A stretch of DNA of 64,000 nucleotides from Nocardioidaceae bacterium SCSIO 66511 (GTDB lineage Bacteria > Actinomycetota > Actinomycetes > Propionibacteriales > Nocardioidaceae), in the NCBI GenBank assembly GCA_023100825.1, contig CP095846.1, positions 4,154,001 through 4,218,000 on the forward strand, written 5' to 3'. The notes beneath the pieces are model-generated. The model saw nothing but the letters and a program-made list of their open reading frames with translations, searched no databases and was not told where the DNA came from. A program made the position numbers and the translations under genes. Positions within the stretch are counted from its first letter, which is position 1, and each line of letters opens with the position of its first letter. Shown here piece after piece: positions 53,176 through 60,885 of this stretch.

Positions 53176-54080
53176 CAGCGGATACCGGCCGCGATCTGCG
53201 CCAGGGAGTCCCAGTCCGCTTCGTCGAGGACGCGTTTCAAGTCACGGCCGCGCCCCGTGTCGAGGCTGCCCGACGCGACCGCCTGCTCGGTCGTCGCACG
53301 AGCCATCGACACGTACGCGTCACGGACCGGGCTCGGCGCATCGGTGAGTGCGTCGACATGGGCCTCGACCGTCGCGACATCGCCGCGTACGACCGGACCG
53401 GTGAGGGCCGCCTCGCCGTACGCGAGTGCATTGTCGAGGGCTGCGGTGAGTAGCGGCCGGAGTACGCCGGACGGATCCGGCATGCCGGTCGATCGGAGCA
53501 TCTCCTGTGCCTGGGTGACGAGGGTGACGAGGTGGTTGGCGCCGTGTGCGAGCGCCGCGTGGTAGAGCACGCGCTGGTCCTCGCTGAGCCAGACCGGGCG
53601 ACCACCGAGGGCGTCGACGAGCGACTCGCCGACCTCGCGTACGGACGGCTCGCCCGTGAGCGCGAAGACCGTGCTGGCGAGTCGCTGCAGGTCGACGTCG
53701 GTGCCGGTGAAAGTCATCGCCGGATGCATCGCGAGCACCTGCGCACCAGCGCGTGCCGCCGCCGAGAGCACGTCTGTGCCGTGCCGGCCGCTGGTGTGCA
53801 CGACCAACTGGCCCGGTCGGATCGCGCCGGTGTTCGTCAGCTCGGCCGCGACCTGCTCCAGTACGTCGTCGGGAACCGACAACAGCAAGACGTCGGCGCT
53901 CGCCGCAACCTCACTCGGCTCGCGTACCGGAACGCCTGGAAGCAGGGTCTCGATACGGGTCTGTGAGGCGGCCGACCGGCCGCTGACGGCAGTGACCTGG
54001 TGGCCCGTTGCCGCGAACGCGACCGCGAGAACGGCCCCGACTCGTCCGGCTCCGACCACACCGATCGAGAAGCGTCTCAT
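53175..54080 (-). CDS. Rossmann-fold / DUF2520 protein, candidate ketopantoate reductase
   Basis: 301 residues. N-terminal NAD(P) motif IGVVGAGRVGAVLAVAFAATG, then LLLSVPDDVLEQVA, and a helical DUF2520 C-terminal domain from about residue 145 with LYHAALAHGANHLVTLVTQA. Its overall layout is that of beta-hydroxyacid dehydrogenases. First gene of an operon with panC-panD-coaX, as in mycobacteria (Rv3603c). The pathway needs a ketopantoate reductase and no panE is seen, so this gene is the contextual candidate; direct evidence is absent. AAGG precedes the ATG. Confidence 0.85.
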   Translation of the reverse strand: MRRFSIGVVGAGRVGAVLAVAFAATGHQVTAVSGRSAASQTRIETLLPGVPVREPSEVAASADVLLLSVPDDVLEQVAAELTNTGAIRPGQLVVHTSGRHGTDVLSAAARAGAQVLAMHPAMTFTGTDVDLQRLASTVFALTGEPSVREVGESLVDALGGRPVWLSEDQRVLYHAALAHGANHLVTLVTQAQEMLRSTGMPDPSGVLRPLLTAALDNALAYGEAALTGPVVRGDVATVEAHVDALTDAPSPVRDAYVSMARATTEQAVASGSLDTGRGRDLKRVLDEADWDSLAQIAAGIR

Positions 54081-54177
54081 CGCCTTGCCTTTCGTTCCAG
54101 TCCCGGCGAGCGGGTACCAGACGTTGTTCGGCGTGCTGAATTGCTTCCCAGGTTAATCCGATGCGCGCACGGCGTAA

Positions 54178-54220
54178 CCCCCGATCGGCGTGGGTTCCCT
54201 CACACCACGCCGATCGGGGG
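54178..54220 (-). terminator. Strong terminator after the FtsX-type permease gene
   Basis: A 16-bp perfect stem CCCCCGATCGGCGTGG / CCACGCCGATCGGGGG (54178-54193 with 54205-54220), loop 11 nt, 10 bp beyond the permease stop. It separates this operon from DUF2520-panCD-coaX. The pan operon promoter should lie in 54081-54177 but is not clear. Confidence 0.88.
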
Positions 54221-54229
54221 CCGCCCTGT

Positions 54230-56659
54230 CTAGTCCGCGACCAGCCCGGCTGCCGGCGGGATCGCGGCAGCGCGCCGCGCCGGAAGTACGCAGGCCAGCA
54301 GCCCCGCGATCGCTGCGACCACGAAGACCGCAACCAGCTGAGCGACCGGCACCGCGACCCCCGGAGTCGTCACGAACTCCTCGACGGCCAAGGTACGAAT
54401 ACCGAACCAGGCGTACCCCGTCCCCAAGACGATGCCGAGGACGGTCGCGACACTCGCGATCAGCAGCGCCTCGACGGCGAGCATCGACCGCTGTTGGCCC
54501 CGACGAAGACCGAGCGCTCGGAGCAACGCGTTCTCGCGTACGCGCTCGAGCACCGAGAGGCTGAGCGTGTTCCCGACTCCGACGATCGCGATGACGACGG
54601 CCACCCCGAGCAGGCCGACGGTGACCGCAAGGACGACGTCCATCGCCTTGGTCACCTGCTCGCGCTGCGGTAGGGATCCGGCGATCGAGCCGTCGATCTC
54701 GCCGGCCAGCGAGTTCAGCTCGCCGACGACGACGCCGACATCCGCGCCGTCGGTCGCCCGCAACCAGACCGAGTACGGTTCGGCACGCTTGTCGAGATCG
54801 GCCAACGTCGACGCCGAAACGACAGCGGTCGATCCCCAGTCGGAGCCGATCACGACCTCGAGCCGGCGAGAGCCGCCGGCGCTCGCGACGCGCACCCGTT
54901 CGCCGTCCTCGACGCCCGCATCGCCCGCAACGTCGAACGGTAGGTACACCTGGCCGTCGGTGATGTCCCGCAGCTCACCTCCGTCGCGTACGACCGAATC
55001 GGCCGACTCGTCGATTCCGACGGCCACGACGTCGCGGCGGTCTCGTCCGACCTTCACCCGCGCACCGTCCAAGGCCACCGCCTCGTCGACACCGTCGATC
55101 GCCGACACGCGCTGGGTCATGCCGTCGTCGATCGGGCCGTCGCCGTCGAGCACCATGTCGATCGGCGCCCGGAGGTCCATCTCGGTCGACAGCGACTGCT
55201 TCATCGACGCGGTGCCCACGATCACGGTCGAGATCAACGTGACACCGACCAGCAGCGCCGCCGCCGTCGCCGCAGTACGCCGCTTGTTGCGTACCGCGTT
55301 GGCTGCCGCGATGCGACCGGGTACGCCACAAACGCGACCGACGACAGGACGTACGGCGTCGATCAGCGCAGGGACGAGCACCGGTCCGAACAGCAGCACG
55401 CCGACGAACGAGACTCCGCCGCCGGCCAGCCCGACGACGAGCTCCCCCGAGACGGTCGCAGCCAGCATCGCGACCACACCGACGATCACAACGACTGTTG
55501 CCGCGGCGAGTCGCAGCAGGCCGGGCTTGGACCGCACCGCAGGCTCAGCCTCGGGCCGTAGCGCCGCAAGCGGCGACAGGCGGTTCGTACGCCTGGCGGG
55601 GGCGACCGCCGCGATGACCGCGACACCAACCGAGACGGCAACGGGCAGCAGGACGCCCGCGACCGAAAGGCTCGGCGTTCCGATGGGGATGGTCGGCCAC
55701 GCAGACGTGATCAACGCGGTGCTGGCGTGCGCAAGACCCAATGCGGTGAGGACCCCGAGTGCGGCCGCCACGACAGCGACGACGAGGGTCTCGGCCAGCA
55801 CTGAGCGACTGATCTGCCGTCGTTTCGCACCGATGCAGCGGAGTAGCGCGAAGTCGCGAGTACGCTGCGCGAGCACGATCGCGAGAGTGTTGGCGATGAC
55901 GAGGCCAGCAACGATCACCGCGATCGAGGCGAACACCAGGAGCAGTTGCTGCATCACGTCGACGTCACCCGTCGCCTGCAACTGCAGTTTACGGACGTAC
56001 TCATCGACCGGCTGTACCGTCGCCTGCGGTACGGCGTCGCGTAACCGCTGGAGCTGGGCGGCGTCTGCGTCGCCGTCGAGCGTGACGAGCACTCGAGTCG
56101 GCGCAGCTCCGAGCAGCCGGCCCATCGCCTGCTCGGGTACGTACACCGACGAGCCGAGGTCGCCCGCCGACGGCTCGACGGTTCCCGAGATCGTGAAGTC
56201 GATGCTGCGTGCACCCGAGTCGACCGTCAGTCGGTCACCGACCGACACTCCGGCCTGGTCTGCGCGATCGGTACTGATCAGCACGTCTTTCGGCCGGGTC
56301 GGGAACTCCCCCGAGACGAGCCGCTGCCAACGGAAGGCTTCGTCGGTGGCAGCCGTACCGACGCTGGCGGTGGAGTCGAGGCTGCCGGTGGAGATCGGAA
56401 AGAAGGCGGTGTCGCTCGTCGCGACCGCGCGTACGCCGCCGGTCGCGCCGACTTGCGAAAACGCGTCGCGCGGCACGTCGGTGAGTACGGCGTCTGCCCC
56501 CTCGAACTCGCCGGCGATGGCAGTGCGCCACCCGTCCTTGGCGGCGGCTCCGAGTGCATTCGTCGTGACCATGAAAGCGGTCGCGATCAGCACGGCGAGC
56601 CCGACCGCGACGTAGCGGCGACCATGCGTGCGCAGCGAGGCTCTGATGAACGTACGCAC
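54230..56659 (-). CDS. FtsX-domain ABC transporter permease (MacB-like, double domain)
   Basis: 809 residues with about ten membrane helices. Signal-anchor helix at ~15-35, a large extracytoplasmic domain, first FtsX block at ~240-350 (VFASIAVIVAGLVIANTLAI), a central helix pair, a second periplasmic domain, and the second FtsX block at the C-terminus (VGVGNTLSLSVLERVRENAL). Such permeases move substrates mechanically or signal across the membrane, often in antimicrobial-peptide resistance or lipoprotein handling. ATPase gene 5 bp upstream; two-component genes follow on the same strand upstream. Confidence 0.9.
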   Translation of the reverse strand: MRTFIRASLRTHGRRYVAVGLAVLIATAFMVTTNALGAAAKDGWRTAIAGEFEGADAVLTDVPRDAFSQVGATGGVRAVATSDTAFFPISTGSLDSTASVGTAATDEAFRWQRLVSGEFPTRPKDVLISTDRADQAGVSVGDRLTVDSGARSIDFTISGTVEPSAGDLGSSVYVPEQAMGRLLGAAPTRVLVTLDGDADAAQLQRLRDAVPQATVQPVDEYVRKLQLQATGDVDVMQQLLLVFASIAVIVAGLVIANTLAIVLAQRTRDFALLRCIGAKRRQISRSVLAETLVVAVVAAALGVLTALGLAHASTALITSAWPTIPIGTPSLSVAGVLLPVAVSVGVAVIAAVAPARRTNRLSPLAALRPEAEPAVRSKPGLLRLAAATVVVIVGVVAMLAATVSGELVVGLAGGGVSFVGVLLFGPVLVPALIDAVRPVVGRVCGVPGRIAAANAVRNKRRTAATAAALLVGVTLISTVIVGTASMKQSLSTEMDLRAPIDMVLDGDGPIDDGMTQRVSAIDGVDEAVALDGARVKVGRDRRDVVAVGIDESADSVVRDGGELRDITDGQVYLPFDVAGDAGVEDGERVRVASAGGSRRLEVVIGSDWGSTAVVSASTLADLDKRAEPYSVWLRATDGADVGVVVGELNSLAGEIDGSIAGSLPQREQVTKAMDVVLAVTVGLLGVAVVIAIVGVGNTLSLSVLERVRENALLRALGLRRGQQRSMLAVEALLIASVATVLGIVLGTGYAWFGIRTLAVEEFVTTPGVAVPVAQLVAVFVVAAIAGLLACVLPARRAAAIPPAAGLVAD

Positions 56660-56664
56660 CGCGA

Positions 56665-57432
56665 CTACTCCCCGAGGTCTCGGAGTGCGGACAGGATCGC
56701 GTCCTGCTCGGGCGAGTCGATGCTCCCGGCGACGCGGCCATCGGCAATGAGCACGACCCGATCGGCGTGGGTCGCCGCTACCGGATCATGCGTCACCATC
56801 ACGACGGTCTGTGCGAGCTCACGTACCGCGCGCCGCAGAAATCCGAGTACCTCGGCGCTGGAGCGCCGATCGAGGTTGCCCGTCGGCTCGTCGGCGAAGA
56901 TCACCTCCGGGCGGCCGAGGAGTGCGCGAGCGACGGCGACTCGCTGCTGTTGACCGCCTGAGAGCTGCGCCGGACGGTGGTCGAGTCGCTCGCCAAGGCC
57001 GAGCACACCGACGGTCTCGTCGAACCATGCCCAGTCGGGGTCGCGGCCGGCGAGGTCGAGCGGTAGCAACATGTTCTGCTTCGCGGTGAGCATCGGGAGC
57101 AGGTTGAACGCCTGGAAGACGAATCCGACCTGCTCGCGCCGAAAGTCGGTCAGCGCGTTGTCCGACAGTCGCGACAGCTCGAACTCACCGATGCGTACCT
57201 GTCCTTCGGTGGCCTGGTCGAGCCCCGCAAGACAGTGCATCAGTGTCGACTTGCCCGAGCCCGAAGGGCCCATGATCGCGGTGAACCGCCCGCTCTCGAT
57301 CTTCAGGTCGACTCCGTCGAGGGCGCGTACAGCGGCATCGCCGGTGCCGTACTGCTTCACCAGCCCGGTGGCAGTGACTGCGGTACCGGCGCGTGGTTCG
57401 GTGTACGCGGGGGCGTGCGAGAGCGTGGACAT
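56665..57432 (-). CDS. ABC transporter ATP-binding protein (MacB/LolD-type)
   Basis: 255 residues. Walker A MGPSGSGKSTLMHCLAG, Q-loop VGFVFQAFNLLPMLTAKQN, signature LSGGQQQRVAVARALL, Walker B VIFADEPTGNLDRR, H-loop VTHDPVAATHADRV. A LolD/MacB-type ATPase serving the FtsX permease 5 bp downstream. AGGAAAGGTGAT precedes the ATG, and TAGCGT about 30 bp upstream may be the -10 of its own promoter. The adjacent response regulator is likely to control it. Confidence 0.94.
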   Translation of the reverse strand: MSTLSHAPAYTEPRAGTAVTATGLVKQYGTGDAAVRALDGVDLKIESGRFTAIMGPSGSGKSTLMHCLAGLDQATEGQVRIGEFELSRLSDNALTDFRREQVGFVFQAFNLLPMLTAKQNMLLPLDLAGRDPDWAWFDETVGVLGLGERLDHRPAQLSGGQQQRVAVARALLGRPEVIFADEPTGNLDRRSSAEVLGFLRRAVRELAQTVVMVTHDPVAATHADRVVLIADGRVAGSIDSPEQDAILSALRDLGE

Positions 57433-57544
57433 CGATCACCTTTCCTGTTTGGTCAGGTGAATCACGCTATGCAGATCTCGGGTGCGTGGAATCGGACCGC
57501 AGACCGGGCTCGCACCCGCCGCGTCATACCCCAGTCGTACGTAC

Positions 57545-58228
57545 TCAGCCGGAGCGCGGCGCAACGAGGCCGGTGTCGTACGCGAGGACGACGAGCTGTA
57601 CGCGATCTCGGCTGGCCGTCTTGGCGAGCAACCGGCCGATGTGGGTCTTCACGGTCGCCTCCGCGAGCACCAGCCGCGCGGCGATCTCCTGGTTGCTCAG
57701 ACCCTGCCCGATCAGCTCGAGCACCTCGCGCTCCCGGTCGGTCAGACCCGTGAGCCGTGGATCGACGGCATCCTCGTCGCCGGTCGGCATCGCATCGGCG
57801 AACCGGTCGAGCATCCGCCGCGTCGCACTCGGCGCGACGACGGCGTCACCACGATGCACATCGCGGATCGCGCCGAGGAGCACCTCAGGCGGTGTGTCCT
57901 TCAGCAGGAACCCGGATGCCCCCGCTCGCAGCGCTGCGTACACGTACTCGTCGAGGTCGAAGGTGGTGAGCACGAGGATCCGCGGGCGCCCGTCGCGAGC
58001 GGTGATGCGCCGGGTCGCCTCGACACCGTCCATCCGCGGCATTCGTACGTCCATCAGCACGACGTCCGCACTCGTCACAGTCAGCGCCTCGACCGCTTCG
58101 GCACCGTTGCCGGCCTCACCGGCAACCTGCAGGTCGTCCTGAGACTCGATCAGCATCCGGAATCCCGCACGTACCAGCTGCTGGTCGTCGGCCATGAACA
58201 CCCGGATCGTCTCGTCCTGCTCACTCAT
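57545..58228 (-). CDS. NarL/LuxR-family response regulator
   Basis: 227 residues. Receiver domain with phosphoacceptor aspartate in DVVLMDVRMPRMDGVEA (about residue 59), conserved threonine and lysine further on (LVLTTFDLDEYV; GFLLKDTPPE), and a C-terminal LuxR-type HTH LTDREREVLELIGQGLSNQE then TVKTHIGRLLAKT. Start overlaps the kinase stop by 4 bp. Probably activates the ATPase-permease operon 112 bp downstream, the common arrangement in actinobacteria. Confidence 0.95.
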   Translation of the reverse strand: MSEQDETIRVFMADDQQLVRAGFRMLIESQDDLQVAGEAGNGAEAVEALTVTSADVVLMDVRMPRMDGVEATRRITARDGRPRILVLTTFDLDEYVYAALRAGASGFLLKDTPPEVLLGAIRDVHRGDAVVAPSATRRMLDRFADAMPTGDEDAVDPRLTGLTDREREVLELIGQGLSNQEIAARLVLAEATVKTHIGRLLAKTASRDRVQLVVLAYDTGLVAPRSG

Positions 58229-59385
58229 TCGTCCCCTAGAGGTATGCGTGCGTCGACTCTGAACCCGCCACCGGCGCGCGGTCCGGCGTCGATCGTGCCA
58301 TCGTGCACGGCGATCCGCTCGCGCATCCCTGCGATGCCGTGGCCGTGGCCGTCGTCGGACGTTGCGGCTCCGCGCCCGTCGTCCTCGATGAGGACGCGTA
58401 CGTCGTCACCGTCGAACGAGACCTCGACCGTCGCGCGTACCTCGGGACCAGCGTGTTTCAGCGTATTGGTCAGTGCCTCCTGGACGACCCGGTAGACGGT
58501 CAGGCCGGCGCCGCTTCCCAGGCGGGTGAGGTCGCCGTCGACCTGCAGCGACACGTCGAGCCCGCTACCCGAAACCTGGGCGACGAGGCTCGGCAAGTCG
58601 GCACCGCTGGGCATCGGGGCGAGCTCGCGCCCGCCCTGCTCGTCGCCGCGGAGCAGCCCGATCAGCCTGCGCATCTCGGTGAGTGACTCACGTCCGGTCG
58701 CCGAGATCGTCGACAGCGTCTCCGCGGCCACTTCGGGTCGTTTGCGCGCCGCGAACAACGCGCCGTCCGCCTGAACCACGATCACCGACAGGCTGTGCGC
58801 GACGACATCGTGCATCTCCCGTGCGATCCGCGCCCGCTCGGCTGCCGCCGCGATCTGGGCACGCTGCTCGGCCTCGCGCTCGAGCTGGACGGCGCGGTCC
58901 TCGAGCCCGGCGACGTACGCCCGGCGCGTACGCATGCGGTCGCCGAAGGTCCACGAGAACAGCACGATCGCCGATAGCGCCACGAACGCGAGAACGCCGC
59001 TCCCGCCGCCGCCACCCTGGTCGATCCCCCAGCTGTCAACGGCCAGTGCCGCACCGAGGAAGCCGACTCCGAGACCCGTCCAGCGCGCCCACGTCGGCCC
59101 GTACGCCGCGATCGAGTAGAGCCCGATCGGGAAGGCGAAGTCGCCCCACTGTGCGGTGTCGAGTCCGATCGCCTGGATGAGAAGAGCGAGGGAGAGCACC
59201 GCGAAGCTCGCCGTCGGCGCCGTACGCCGAAACATGATCGCCGAGAACATCACGATGTCGAGCGCGTACACGAGGTTGCCGGTCACCATGCCCACGGCCG
59301 CCGACGGCATCATCAGCACACCGCCGAGAACGACGTCGACGACCAACGGGTGCGCGCGCAACCATCGTTCGCCGGGGAATCGCAT
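58225..59385 (-). CDS. Sensor histidine kinase (HisKA_3, NarL-system type)
   Basis: 386 residues. About five N-terminal membrane helices (VDVVLGGVLMMPSAAVGMVT onward) with little extracytoplasmic sequence, as in intramembrane-sensing kinases. The dimerisation motif is ARIAREMHDVVAHSLSVIV with the phosphoacceptor histidine, and the ATPase domain has VVQEALTNTLKHAG, EDDGRG and HGIAGMRERI. A much longer in-frame reading upstream overlaps the divergent gene and is rejected. TACCCT (59398-59393) ends 7 nt before the ATG, a leaderless signature. Confidence 0.93.
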   Translation of the reverse strand: MRFPGERWLRAHPLVVDVVLGGVLMMPSAAVGMVTGNLVYALDIVMFSAIMFRRTAPTASFAVLSLALLIQAIGLDTAQWGDFAFPIGLYSIAAYGPTWARWTGLGVGFLGAALAVDSWGIDQGGGGGSGVLAFVALSAIVLFSWTFGDRMRTRRAYVAGLEDRAVQLEREAEQRAQIAAAAERARIAREMHDVVAHSLSVIVVQADGALFAARKRPEVAAETLSTISATGRESLTEMRRLIGLLRGDEQGGRELAPMPSGADLPSLVAQVSGSGLDVSLQVDGDLTRLGSGAGLTVYRVVQEALTNTLKHAGPEVRATVEVSFDGDDVRVLIEDDGRGAATSDDGHGHGIAGMRERIAVHDGTIDAGPRAGGGFRVDARIPLGDE

Positions 59386-59392
59386 GTCGACG

Positions 59393-59398
59393 AGGGTA
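59393..59398 (-). promoter_or_regulatory. -10 element of the kinase-regulator operon
   Basis: TACCCT on the minus strand ends exactly 7 nt before the ATG at 59385; no Shine-Dalgarno sequence. The -35 is not recognisable. It lies in the 72-bp gap shared with the divergent CDP-ribitol gene. Confidence 0.45.
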
Positions 59399-59457
59399 TG
59401 TCCGCGCTGCCGCCCGCACATCAGACCCCGGTCGCACCTGTGGGAAGGTTTATAGCC

Positions 59458-60885
59458 ATGACATCGAACGTTGCGGTGCTGCTCGCGGGCGGTACGGGGA
59501 CCCGGGTGGGCCTCGACATCCCGAAGCAGCTGATCAAGATCGCCGGTCGCACGATCCTCGAGCACACGCTCTCGGTGCTCGACGCACACGAAGACGTCGA
59601 CGAGATCGTCGTGATGATGGCGACCGGCCATCTCGACGCCGTGCACGCGATCATCAAATCGGGCGGGTACACCAAGGTGCGCCATGTGCTCGAGGGGGGC
59701 GACACCCGCAACGACACGACCCTGAAGGCGCTTGCGACGGTCGAGAGCGATGACGCCAAGGTGTTGTTCCACGATGCGGTGCGCCCGCTGGTCAGCGCAC
59801 GCAGCATCAGCGCTGCCTTCGCCGCGCTCGACGAGTACGACGCGGTCGACACGGCGATCCCGTCGGCAGACACCATCGTCGAGGTCGACGACGCCAACAC
59901 GATCCGGGAGATCCCCCCGCGTTCGCATCTGCGCCGCGGCCAGACTCCGCAGGCCTTCCGTTCGGGCACGCTGAAACAGGCGTACGCGTTGGCTGTGACC
60001 GACGACGCGTTCGTTGCGACCGATGACTGCACGGTTGTGCTGCGCTACCTGCCGGACGTACAGATCGGTGTCGTCGAAGGCGACGAGCGGAACATGAAGG
60101 TCACCGAGCCGATCGACGTGTACATCGCCGACAAGCTCTTCCAGCTGACCAGCCACGAGGCGCCGGAGTCGCTCACCGAAGACGACTACCGGGCGGCGTT
60201 CGAGGGCAAGACAATGGTGGTCTTCGGCGGAAGCTACGGGATCGGCGCCGACATCGCCGAGCTCGCGCGGGAGTACGGCGCCGAGGTCCATACGTTCAGC
60301 CGCTCGAGTACGCAGACCCACGTCGAACGACGCTCCGATATAGCGGCGGCGGCCCGCAGCGTGCTCGACAAGTCCGATCGGATCGACTTCGTCGTCAACA
60401 CTGCCGGCGTCCTCCCGCGCGGTCCTCTTGCCGACGCGTCGGAAGAGACGATCTACCAGGCGACCGAGACCAACTACGTGGCGCCGATCTTCATCGCACA
60501 GGAGTTCTTCGCTCCGCTGAAGGAGTCGCAGGGCTGCCTGCTGCTGTTCACGTCCAGCTCGTACACGCGCGGCCGCAGCGGCTACAGCCTCTACTCATCG
60601 GCCAAGGCGGCGATCGTGAACCTCACCCAGGCGCTCGCCGACGAGTGGAGCGGCTCGGGCGTACGCGTGCAGTGCGTGAACCCCGAGCGTACGGCGACGC
60701 CGATGCGGACGAAGGCCTTCGGCCAGGAGCCCGCCGACTCGTTGCTCGACTCGATGTCGGTCGCGCGTGCGTCGCTCGACGCGCTGATCGACGGCGGCAC
60801 CGGGCATGTGATCGACCTGCGCCGCTCGGACCCGTTCGCCTCACACCGCGACGCCGTCGAAGCCGCCGAGGACCTCAGTCCCTGA
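59458..60885 (+). CDS. Bifunctional ribitol-5-phosphate cytidylyltransferase / SDR reductase (TarI-TarJ-type fusion)
   Basis: 475 residues. Residues ~1-230 are an IspD/TarI nucleotidyltransferase (VLLAGGTGTRVGLDIPKQLI, then RGQTPQAFRSGTLKQAY). Residues ~245-470 are a short-chain dehydrogenase with VVFGGSYGIGADIAELA, VNTAGVLPRGPL and catalytic YSLYSSAKAA. The same order occurs in Haemophilus Bcs1/Acs1, which reduces ribulose-5-phosphate and forms CDP-ribitol, the donor for poly(ribitol phosphate) wall polymers. GGAAGG lies 9 nt before the ATG. Its 3' end overlaps the convergent transferase gene by 11 bp. Confidence 0.9.
   Translation: MTSNVAVLLAGGTGTRVGLDIPKQLIKIAGRTILEHTLSVLDAHEDVDEIVVMMATGHLDAVHAIIKSGGYTKVRHVLEGGDTRNDTTLKALATVESDDAKVLFHDAVRPLVSARSISAAFAALDEYDAVDTAIPSADTIVEVDDANTIREIPPRSHLRRGQTPQAFRSGTLKQAYALAVTDDAFVATDDCTVVLRYLPDVQIGVVEGDERNMKVTEPIDVYIADKLFQLTSHEAPESLTEDDYRAAFEGKTMVVFGGSYGIGADIAELAREYGAEVHTFSRSSTQTHVERRSDIAAAARSVLDKSDRIDFVVNTAGVLPRGPLADASEETIYQATETNYVAPIFIAQEFFAPLKESQGCLLLFTSSSYTRGRSGYSLYSSAKAAIVNLTQALADEWSGSGVRVQCVNPERTATPMRTKAFGQEPADSLLDSMSVARASLDALIDGGTGHVIDLRRSDPFASHRDAVEAAEDLSP

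Noticed and set aside
58225-60321. 698-residue version of the sensor kinase extending over the CDP-ribitol gene
   Set aside because: The first ~300 residues are antisense to a well-supported coding sequence; the ATG at 59385 with a leaderless -10 gives a normal kinase.
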